Below are positions 18,087-25,264 of a DNA stretch of 64,000 nt, one piece after another. The position numbers and the translations under genes were made by a program. Each line of letters begins with the position of its first letter. Position 1 is the first letter of the stretch. The notes beneath the pieces were generated by a model. That model was not told where the DNA came from. It searched no databases and saw only the letters and a list, made by a program, of their open reading frames with translations. The DNA comes from Microvirga terrae (GTDB lineage: Bacteria; Pseudomonadota; Alphaproteobacteria; Rhizobiales; Beijerinckiaceae). Location of the stretch: contig NZ_CP102845.1 of NCBI RefSeq assembly GCF_013307435.2, positions 2,303,001-2,367,000 on the forward strand. The letters are read 5' to 3'.

Positions 18087-19075
18087 CACGTCGCCCCCTT
18101 GTCTCGCGCCACGCACCGGAAACCGATATGGCTGGACGAGGTGTCGACGGGCTGCGCATGCCGTGCTGCCGGGCGGTAGCGGCGGCAGTAATTGGGCGCG
18201 CAGAGGTGGGATCCGCCTTTCAGCACCTTGCGCGGAATGCGGATCTCGGGCTGGCAGGGGTCGTAGCTTTCGTCCTCACGGCCGCCGCGCGGGTTTTCGG
18301 GGATGCAGCAGGCCTTCGGTGCATCATTGGGGTGCTTGGGCGTGTACCAGTCTCTCGTCCACTCCCAGACATTTCCGACCATGTCGTAGAGTCCATAGCC
18401 GTTCGGCGGGAAGGCCGTGACGGGCGAAGTCCGCTCGTAGCCGTCGCTTGCCAGGTTCTGCGCCGGGAAGGCGCCCTGCCATGTATTGGCCATATGCCGG
18501 CCGGCCGGTGTGAACTCGTCGCCCCAAGCGAACTCGGCTCCGTCGAGACCACCGCGCGCGGCGAATTCCCATTCGGCCTCCGTCGGCAGGTCCTTGCCGG
18601 CCCAGCGCGCATAGGCCGTAGCGTCCTCATAGGCCACATGCACGACGGGGTGGTCGTCGAGACCGGCGATGGATGACCCAGGACCAGCCGGATGGCGCCA
18701 GTTGGCCCCGAAGCGGAACTTCCACCACTGGCTCCAGTCCCGCAGGTCGACAGGCCCCTTTGGTGACTTGAACACCAGCGACCCGGCCTTGAGCATGTGG
18801 GGGAGGGCGCCTGGATAGTCCTGCGGATCGGGCTTGCGCTCGGCCATGGTCACATGGCCGGTGGCGCGGATGAATTCCCGGAACTGCCGGTTGGTGACCG
18901 GCGTCCGGTCGATCCAGAAGCCGTCGACGGTGACCCGGTGAGCCGGAGCCTCCTCGGGATAGTGCCGGTCCGATCCCATCCGGAACGTGCCGCCGGCGAT
19001 CCAGGTCATGTCCTGATTGGCGGGATCCTGCAGAGACCGGACCGCAGGAGCAGGATCGAAAGCCGTAGAAGTCAT
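18086..19075 (-). CDS. Formylglycine-generating enzyme (SUMF1/FGE family)
   Basis: A 329-residue copper-dependent sulfatase-activating oxidase, from ATG 19075 with GGAGAGGAG upstream. It has the full FGE-sulfatase domain: MTWIAGGTFRMGSD at the start, DLPTEAEWEFAARGG, DMVGNVWEWT and LKGGSHLCAPNYCRRYRPAAR near the end. Cys292 and Cys297 are spaced exactly as the catalytic cysteine pair of characterised FGEs, so it is expected to be a true activating enzyme rather than one of the many look-alike proteins with the fold. No signal peptide is present, so it would act on sulfatases in the cytoplasm. Its likely clients are the two Cys-type sulfatases downstream. Confidence 0.93.
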   Translation of the reverse strand: MTSTAFDPAPAVRSLQDPANQDMTWIAGGTFRMGSDRHYPEEAPAHRVTVDGFWIDRTPVTNRQFREFIRATGHVTMAERKPDPQDYPGALPHMLKAGSLVFKSPKGPVDLRDWSQWWKFRFGANWRHPAGPGSSIAGLDDHPVVHVAYEDATAYARWAGKDLPTEAEWEFAARGGLDGAEFAWGDEFTPAGRHMANTWQGAFPAQNLASDGYERTSPVTAFPPNGYGLYDMVGNVWEWTRDWYTPKHPNDAPKACCIPENPRGGREDESYDPCQPEIRIPRKVLKGGSHLCAPNYCRRYRPAARHAQPVDTSSSHIGFRCVARDKGAT

Positions 19076-19133
19076 TGTTCGAACTCCTCTCCCAAATGCT
19101 TCGTTGTCCTTCGATATCCCTATTCGGGATGCC

Positions 19134-20177
19134 TCAAGGGAGCGGCAGGGCTTCCGGAAACGTCCATGAGCCGTCAAGCACCGCGGGGCGCGGGCGGTAG
19201 AGGCGGACCGTGTAGTTCCAGCCCTTCACGATCGGCAGACAGTTCGGGATCTGGCCGTCGCAACCCCCGAACTGGACGGCGATTGCGCCATCGCCATCCT
19301 TCTTTGCGGTCAGGTCGTTGATCGAGTAGGCCTTCTGCGGATTGAGCTGGAAGTACCCGTCCGCGTTGTAGACGCTGATCGACCAGAAGGCGTCGACTGG
19401 AACATCCTTCACGTTCAGCTTGTAGACTGTCGTGCCGTCGTTCCTGGCGGGCGTGACGTTGAGATAGGTCGCGTCCTTGTCGGGATTTCCGCCCCACGCT
19501 GCCGCCGTGCCGATCAGGTGCCGGACCGGGTCCACCTGATCCTTGCTGCCGAACGCCCGCTTGAAGTCGGGAAGGGTTGAGGCGAGCACCAGCAGAGCGT
19601 CGCGCACCTTCTTCTGACTTGCCGGATCCCAAGCCGGCACCTCGAAACGGCCGGAACCTGCCTGACTGAGCCTCGCTGCATCCTGCAGCGCATGGACCTG
19701 CTCGATGTCCTTTGGATCTTCAGGAGCCACGAGCGTGCGCAAGGCGATCATCAGATACCGCGTGCCGGCCCGTTCCCTGTCGAAGCTGTAGCTGCCGGGG
19801 CGATACACGACGTCGCCGACCACGTAGTGATCCTGGTTGAAGACCTGCATAGACATGAAGCGTCGGCCTGCATCCGGCAGCGTGATCGTCACGGGCCCGG
19901 CGTCGAGATCGATCAGCGCCGCGGAGTAGAGCGTGTCGCGGTTTGCCCGCACGACCGTCTGTTGATCGATCCGCATCGGCTCGCGATAATGGTAGAACTT
20001 GCCTGTGCCGCCGGCCTGCTTGACCGGGGTGGCGAAGTAGAGGTCGGTCTCCGCACGGGTGAAATTGTCGACCGTGACGGGGATCGTCCCGTTGGCCGGT
20101 GCCTCTGCGAGCGCGGGCGACGTTCCGATCGCGAGAGCGAAGCCGAGGATACCGAAAGCGTGGTCGCATCTGGACAT
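19134..20177 (-). CDS. DUF1254/DUF1214 exported protein (shorter copy)
   Basis: A 347-residue protein with a signal peptide (HAFGILGFALAIGTSPALA). The body carries DUF1254-like features (FTRAETDLYFATPVKQAGG, VVRANRDTLYSAALIDLDAG) and a C-terminal DUF1214 part (VPVDAFWSISVYNADGYFQ). It is shorter than its upstream neighbour and has probably lost part of the DUF1254 linker. ATG 20177 is chosen because AGGAG sits seven bases upstream; ATG 20198 overlaps the upstream stop by ATGA and is an alternative. Function unknown. The two neighbouring copies look like an old tandem duplication. Confidence 0.87.
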   Translation of the reverse strand: MSRCDHAFGILGFALAIGTSPALAEAPANGTIPVTVDNFTRAETDLYFATPVKQAGGTGKFYHYREPMRIDQQTVVRANRDTLYSAALIDLDAGPVTITLPDAGRRFMSMQVFNQDHYVVGDVVYRPGSYSFDRERAGTRYLMIALRTLVAPEDPKDIEQVHALQDAARLSQAGSGRFEVPAWDPASQKKVRDALLVLASTLPDFKRAFGSKDQVDPVRHLIGTAAAWGGNPDKDATYLNVTPARNDGTTVYKLNVKDVPVDAFWSISVYNADGYFQLNPQKAYSINDLTAKKDGDGAIAVQFGGCDGQIPNCLPIVKGWNYTVRLYRPRPAVLDGSWTFPEALPLP

Positions 20178-20194
20178 GGCATTGCTCCTGCCGC

Positions 20195-21616
20195 TCATTG
20201 GATCGCGACCTTCTCGACGTCCGGCAGCTTCCAGGCCTTGTCGAAGAACTCCTTCTTCGGCGCGTAGGCGCGGAACATCAGCTCGAAGTCGCGGTTCGGA
20301 TCTGTCGGCACCCAGTTCGTCTCTTTGCCGGCCGGCGCCCTCGGCCCGAAATACACGTCGACAGAGCCGTCGGTATTCTTCCGTACCTCGGCGGCGTTCG
20401 ATGCCCGACTGCCGCGGTCCATGTTCCTCACCAGCCCGTGGGTCTGCCTGTCGTAGACGGTCACGGACCAGTACTGGTCGACTGGTGCGTTCGGAGGCAC
20501 GGTCAGCTTGTATGTCTGCGCGCCGTCGAAGGGCTCCCCATTCTTGTCCTTGATCGTGAGAAGGTAGAACTGGCCGGTGCCAAGGCGTTTGATGCCGACA
20601 TAGCCCAACGTGTAGATCATGCCTCGCGCATCGGTCGGATAGGCGTCCGACTCGGCAAAGTTCGCCGACAGGGCCCTGGCGAGCTCCGGAATGGCGGCAG
20701 GACGCCAATAGGTCTGCTCATAGAACGATGGCCATCCCGCCTCATACTTCGCCTCAAGATAAGCCTTCGCCTCCACGGCGGCGGCGTCGAGCATGATGCG
20801 CATCTCCGGGCTGGGCTTGAAGGGCTTGCCCTTCTCGATGCCGAGCGCGCGGAGCTGATCGATCATTGCCTTGTCACGGGCGATCCACGGCTCGCTCTGC
20901 ACCACACGGTTGAGGTGATCGAAGAAGGTGGAGTCGAAGCGAATCGTGGAGTCGAACAGGATATCCTTTGCGTCGGTGAAGACGGTAGGCGGCGGATTGG
21001 CCGCTTGCGAAAGCGGATACACCTTGATCCTCCTGCCGTACTCGATGGAGTTGGCCACATCGGCAATGCTCTGGCTTGGAAGATTCACCCGCAGCAGCCC
21101 GTAGCCTGAATACGTGTCCGAGCGCAGCGCCACGAACCCTTCAGGTGTGGGGCCCGAATAGCCCGGCGGCAGGACCGCGAACTTGGCGCCTGCACCCTTG
21201 TCGACCCCCAGCAGCCCCGCATCTTCGAGCGGCATCTGCCAGGCCGTGACGATGTTCCCGTTGAGCGACCCGCCGTTTGCCGGCGGCACGTCGATGACAA
21301 TGGGCCCTTCGCGCGTATCGAAAAATGCCATGAAGTAGAGGGTGTCGGGATTGGGCGTGAGCGTCTGGTTGCGCCAATCGGGCGGACGGCCCCAATACAC
21401 CACTTGGTTCACCTTGCCCGGCGTTTTGGTAAGCATCTCCTGTAGCATCAGGTCGTAGTTGACCGCCGGCATTCCCCAGATTGCCGCCTCGACAGCGCGG
21501 CGTTCGACCGCGCGCTGCTCGAGCTCCTGCGGGGAGAAACCCTGGGCAGATGCGGGCGCCGCAAGAGCCAGGAATGTAAGTGTCGCAAGAAGTGCTCTTT
21601 TCATCGCGATTTTCAT
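20195..21616 (-). CDS. DUF1254/DUF1214 exported protein (longer copy)
   Basis: A 473-residue protein. The signal peptide (RALLATLTFLALAAPASAQ) is followed by DUF1254 (about 40-180; AIWGMPAVNYDLM, NPDTLYFMAFFDTREG) and a C-terminal DUF1214 (about 360-470; APVDQYWSVTVYDRQTHG, TNWVPTDPNRDFELMFRAYAP). These proteins are common in Proteobacteria next to membrane proteins and hydrolases, but their activity is not established. Its stop overlaps the possible ATG 20198 of the next gene, and it starts 11 bases after the aquaporin stop, so it belongs to the same transcript. Confidence 0.9.
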   Translation of the reverse strand: MKIAMKRALLATLTFLALAAPASAQGFSPQELEQRAVERRAVEAAIWGMPAVNYDLMLQEMLTKTPGKVNQVVYWGRPPDWRNQTLTPNPDTLYFMAFFDTREGPIVIDVPPANGGSLNGNIVTAWQMPLEDAGLLGVDKGAGAKFAVLPPGYSGPTPEGFVALRSDTYSGYGLLRVNLPSQSIADVANSIEYGRRIKVYPLSQAANPPPTVFTDAKDILFDSTIRFDSTFFDHLNRVVQSEPWIARDKAMIDQLRALGIEKGKPFKPSPEMRIMLDAAAVEAKAYLEAKYEAGWPSFYEQTYWRPAAIPELARALSANFAESDAYPTDARGMIYTLGYVGIKRLGTGQFYLLTIKDKNGEPFDGAQTYKLTVPPNAPVDQYWSVTVYDRQTHGLVRNMDRGSRASNAAEVRKNTDGSVDVYFGPRAPAGKETNWVPTDPNRDFELMFRAYAPKKEFFDKAWKLPDVEKVAIQ

Positions 21617-21626
21617 CTTGCCTCTG

Positions 21627-22379
21627 CTACTCCGCCGGTTCGGCGGGAGTGATGCCGGTGACCTGGGCGGACGGCTCCTCGCTGAGCCAGCGGTAGAGGA
21701 TCCCGCCGAGCGCTCCGCCGATCAGCGGCGCAACCCAGAACATCCAGAGCTGCGCCAGGGCCCAGCCGCCGACGAACAGAGCCGGGCCGGTGCTGCGGGC
21801 CGGGTTGACTGAGGTGTTGGTGATCGGGATGCCTACGAGGTGGATCAGGGTGAGGCCCAGGCCGATGGCGATGGGCGCGAAGCCGACGGGTGCCTTGCCA
21901 TGGGTGGCGCCCATGATGATGAACAGGAACATCATCGTCAGCACCACCTCGGCGATGAGGCCGGAGAGCAGGCTGTATTGGCCGGGCGAATGGGCACCGT
22001 AGCCGTTGGCGGCAAAGCCCTTGGCGAGGTCGAAGGTGGGGGAACCGGTGGCGATGGCGTAGAGCGTTGCCGCGGCGACTACCGCGCCGATCACCTGCGA
22101 GACGACGTAGGGCAGGATGTCCTGCCTCGGGAAGCGCCCGCCTGCCGCCAGGCCGATGGTCACCGCCGGGTTGAGGTGGCAGCCGGAGATATGGCCGATG
22201 GCGTAAGCCATGGTCAGCACCGACAGACCAAAGGCCAAGGAGACGCCGAGCAGTCCGATGCCCACGTCGGGGAAGCCGGCCGCAATGACGGCACTGCCGC
22301 AGCCCGCGAAGGTGAGCCAGAAGGTGCCGATGCCCTCGGCGACGCAGCGGTGGATGTTCTGAGTGTTGTGTAGATCCAT
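21627..22379 (-). CDS. aqpZ: Aquaporin Z-like channel
   Basis: A 250-residue MIP-family channel with about six membrane segments and both pore motifs, HLNPAVT and SVNPARS. The selectivity-filter surroundings (the GCHLNPAV context and an Arg directly after the second NPA) are those of water-selective AqpZ-type channels. ATG 22379 is preceded by AGGAGGATCC, a strong ribosome site; GTG/ATG alternatives upstream are not needed. It is the first gene of the long minus-strand train leading to the sulfatases. Why a water channel heads this operon is not clear. Confidence 0.93.
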   Translation of the reverse strand: MDLHNTQNIHRCVAEGIGTFWLTFAGCGSAVIAAGFPDVGIGLLGVSLAFGLSVLTMAYAIGHISGCHLNPAVTIGLAAGGRFPRQDILPYVVSQVIGAVVAAATLYAIATGSPTFDLAKGFAANGYGAHSPGQYSLLSGLIAEVVLTMMFLFIIMGATHGKAPVGFAPIAIGLGLTLIHLVGIPITNTSVNPARSTGPALFVGGWALAQLWMFWVAPLIGGALGGILYRWLSEEPSAQVTGITPAEPAE

Positions 22380-22855
22380 CGGATCCTCCTCATTGGGGGC
22401 CGAAGCCCCGGATGTTCCGGGGCGCATCGCAGGCTCGTGTCGTACCAGAACCAGCCAGGAGCAGTGGATGGCAGGTTCTCCCTCAGGCGCGAACTTTGAC
22501 TTGTGCCGGCCCCGTAATTCGAGCTGGCTGCTTCGAGGAGAGCTTAGCTCCGCGGCGGGAAACCGAAATCAGGTGAACACCTGAGATTCCATCGGGAAAA
22601 GGATGAGACGACGGCCGATGTTGGTCATGTGCGGAGACGGGAGAAGCGCTACAATCGAGCGGCCAGGCGAGGGGCGCGGCTGGCGGATCTCCGACGGAGG
22701 AAAGGTCCGTTTCTCGCTCAACGACCTCTCGCGGAGGATGGCGGACCTCCGCCGCAAGTGCCCGGGTGCGATCTTCGTTCGGTCATTATACGGATGCTGC
22801 GGAACTCAAGGGGATCATAGGGGCTGTCGACCAAAGGCTTCGATCCGTGAGACGG
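22380..22855. other. Intergenic region, promoter of the sulfatase train
   Basis: About 475 bases between the DUF72 stop and the aquaporin start, both minus strand. A + strand frame from 22603 looks protein-like for some 60 codons but then runs antisense through the DUF72 gene and has no recognised family; I did not call it. The promoter for the aquaporin-sulfatase train should lie here. No clear hairpin or repeat was seen. Confidence 0.45.
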
Positions 22856-23653
22856 TTAGCCGGCTTGCACCAGCCTCCTCGTCTTTACGGCATCATCGGT
22901 CGCCGCGCCGGCCGCTGTGTTGTCGAAGATGCACCAGGTTTGAGCGCCCGCGGCGGCATCACTCGTCAGCACCTTCGCAAGGGCTTCACGATACTCCGCG
23001 TTGTAGGCCGAGTAGTAGATGCGCGGCGAGCCATGGAGGCGATAGTACGACAGCCCACGCCATCCGCCGGGCTCGTCGGCGCCGACAACCGGTGCTGGGT
23101 CGGCCGCCACGCGGGCGATCCGAAGCTCGACAAGCAGAGACTCGACCTCCCGTGTGAACCAGGAGCCATGTCGCGGCTCGCAGACGACGCCACCCTCGGT
23201 CCGGCTCCTCAAGTCCCGCAAAAAATGGTCTGTGATATCTGGCTGGAACCTCAGGCTCGGGGGCATCTGAACCAGCAGCGGACCAAGCTTGGGTCCAAGG
23301 CCGTCAGCCTCTGACAGAAACCGATCCAGCAGGTCGCCCACGCCCCTCAGGCGGCGCTCGTGGGTGATGGCCTTCGGGACCTTCACGGCGAAGCGGAAGT
23401 CCTCCGGCACCGACGCTGCCCAGCGCTCATAGGTGGCTCGCCGATGCGGGCGATAGAACGAGGAGTTGATCTCTACCGCATTGAAGACGGCGCCATAGCG
23501 CTCCAGGTGGGATCCCTTCGCCGGGAAAAGAACTGCATGCACCTTCGGAATGCTCCAGGACGCGGTGCCGATCCTCACTGTGCCGGCGCTGTGGTCGCTG
23601 CAGGAACGGCGGGTCACGGTCGTTATGCGGTCTGAGCCGGAAAGATCCTGCAT
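22856..23653 (-). CDS. DUF72 (YecE-like) TIM-barrel protein
   Basis: A 265-residue protein of the DUF72 family, recognised by RIGTASWSIP near the start, FNAVEINSSFYRPH, FAVKVPKAITHERRL, GPLLVQMPPSLRF, CEPRHGSWF and YYRLHGSPRIYYSAY. These are the conserved barrel strands of the family, whose function is not settled. The first 25 residues are not conserved and the ribosome site of ATG 23653 is weak, so the real start may be further in. The gene is on its own. Confidence 0.9.
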   Translation of the reverse strand: MQDLSGSDRITTVTRRSCSDHSAGTVRIGTASWSIPKVHAVLFPAKGSHLERYGAVFNAVEINSSFYRPHRRATYERWAASVPEDFRFAVKVPKAITHERRLRGVGDLLDRFLSEADGLGPKLGPLLVQMPPSLRFQPDITDHFLRDLRSRTEGGVVCEPRHGSWFTREVESLLVELRIARVAADPAPVVGADEPGGWRGLSYYRLHGSPRIYYSAYNAEYREALAKVLTSDAAAGAQTWCIFDNTAAGAATDDAVKTRRLVQAG

Positions 23654-24129
23654 GCCACTTCATGTGCAAAGCGAACTGGAGCCTCGCCCAGTATGGGACC
23701 CGCTGCGAGGCCCTGTCCTCAGGAAGCGTTGCTGTGCCAACGCAGGATGCCGGTAGGGCGTTCCACCCAGCTGTGCAGACTGCGGCAGTGGCTCTTGCGT
23801 CGTATCGCCTGGATCCCCATATCAGGCTGACCCAGCGGACATTGTTGTGGACTTCGACGGGGGCGGGCGTCACCGCCAGCGTCGATGAGCCCGTGTCAGG
23901 ACGGATGTAATCCGGCACGAGCTGTTCCTGTGCTTGCCTGACGATGCCGGCGCCCGTCTGGACCCGATCAGCCCAGGCCCGTAGTGCGCGAGGCGGAGAT
24001 GCGAAGGCATCCTGTCCGTTCGCCCCGGAGCCTGGGCTTTTTCCGTTTGAAGGAACGGTTCGCTTGTAGAGTGCCGTTGGGCCAGGATAACGGCAGCTGG
24101 CCGCTCTCGACTCGTGCCGGGTGCCGTTG
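23654..24129. other. Intergenic region without recognisable gene
   Basis: About 475 bases between the L,D-transpeptidase stop and the DUF72 start, both minus strand. Several short open frames exist on both strands, but none has a family motif or a ribosome site that would support it. Confidence 0.4.
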
Positions 24130-24855
24130 CTACGCCGGCAGGACGACCACCTTCGTCTTGACCGGCGTCCTTGAATAGAGGTGGATCATGTCCTGACTGA
24201 GCAGGCCGACGCACCCGCTCGTAATGCCTGTTCCGATCGATTCGGCATCGCTGCTGGCATAGATCGTATAGAGCGTATATGCGCCGTTCTGATAGAGATA
24301 GAGCGTGCGGGCCCCGAGCGGATTGTCGAGGCCGCCGGGCATGCCGCCGGCGTACTTGGCCGCCTCCGGTTGGCGCCGAATCATCTCTTTTGGGGGAGTC
24401 CAGGTCGCCCATTCGCCCTTGCGCCCGACATAGGCGTCACCGCTCCATCGGAACCCGTCGCGGCCGACATTGGCGCCATAGCGGGTGGCATATCCGTCGT
24501 CCTCGATACGGTAGACGTAGTAATTAGCGGGGTCGACGATGATGGTACCGGGCGCCTCTTTGGTGTCGTAGCGTACGGTTTTGCGATAATATTTCGGATC
24601 GACTTTGCTGACGTCGACCGCCGGGATCGGGAATTTCTCGTCGGGCACCGGTCCGTAGACCTTCGAAGCCTCGGCGAAGCTCATGCCGTCGGAGGTCACG
24701 CAGCCGGCCAGCCCCACCGCGCCCACGCTGACCGCCGAGCCGATCAGAAACGACCTGCGGTTCAGAAGCGTCACCCGCCCGCGTAAAGCGACGTCGTCGA
24801 CCCCTCCGGCATTGGCATTCCCACCGTCCGTGATCATGATTTGGTCGCTCCCCAT
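24130..24855 (-). CDS. L,D-transpeptidase (YkuD) homologue with substituted His, Tat lipoprotein-like
   Basis: A 241-residue protein. A twin-arginine segment (NRRSFLIGS, Arg33-Arg34) and a lipobox (GLAGC, Cys52) predict Tat export and lipid attachment, although the N-terminal leader is unusually long at 30 residues. The YkuD domain follows: IIVDPANYYVYRI, MPGGLDNPLGARTLYLY and SGCVGLLSQDMIHLY with the nucleophile-position Cys215. Active enzymes normally have His in the IHG motif before it and Arg two residues after the Cys. Here these positions read ITSGC preceded by TIYAS (Tyr199) and VGLL (Gly). It may be a divergent enzyme or a non-catalytic relative acting on peptidoglycan. Confidence 0.85.
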   Translation of the reverse strand: MGSDQIMITDGGNANAGGVDDVALRGRVTLLNRRSFLIGSAVSVGAVGLAGCVTSDGMSFAEASKVYGPVPDEKFPIPAVDVSKVDPKYYRKTVRYDTKEAPGTIIVDPANYYVYRIEDDGYATRYGANVGRDGFRWSGDAYVGRKGEWATWTPPKEMIRRQPEAAKYAGGMPGGLDNPLGARTLYLYQNGAYTLYTIYASSDAESIGTGITSGCVGLLSQDMIHLYSRTPVKTKVVVLPA

Positions 24856-25264
24856 GTCCTAAAGCCTGACAGGACAATATCCCGACAGACACCCGCTGAA
24901 GGCCTAAGCTGAGCTGACATTGCCGCCACACGTCCAGATTGGCAAGCCCGACCGGCGCCGGAGAAAGGGAGCGGTTTCTCCTGTCTAGGGAAGATACGGC
25001 CAAGGTTCACCTATGCAAGTGAGAAACCCGTGTGCTTCGGCGAAGAGATCCCAGGGTGCAGTTTACATTCCCGCCCGCCTTTGCTCAGGCCTAGCTGGCG
25101 ACCTCCTGCCGCAGGGCCTTTTCCGGTGGTCGAGTTCTCGAAGGAGTGGCGGTGATAGCGCAGCCCTGCCGCATTGAAGAGACCCTCAACAGCCTGCTGC
25201 TTTGGTGGAGCTGAGGGCTGGCCGGGGTCACAAAGCGTCACCTACCTTCTGGTTTGTCCAGATC
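24856..25264. other. Divergent intergenic region
   Basis: About 400 bases separating the L,D-transpeptidase homologue (minus) from the hybrid kinase (plus). Both promoters should be here. No family-bearing frame and no striking repeat seen. Confidence 0.4.

Noticed and set aside
22603..23157. + strand frame with a protein-like first 60 codons (GWRISDGGKVRFSLNDL)
   Set aside because: Runs antisense into the DUF72 gene and the rest is low-complexity; no ribosome site or family. A short gene ending before 22860 would need a stop codon that is not there.
23427..23918. 163-codon minus strand frame upstream of the DUF72 gene
   Set aside because: Overlaps the 5' third of the DUF72 gene in another frame and becomes Arg/His-rich; no supporting motif.
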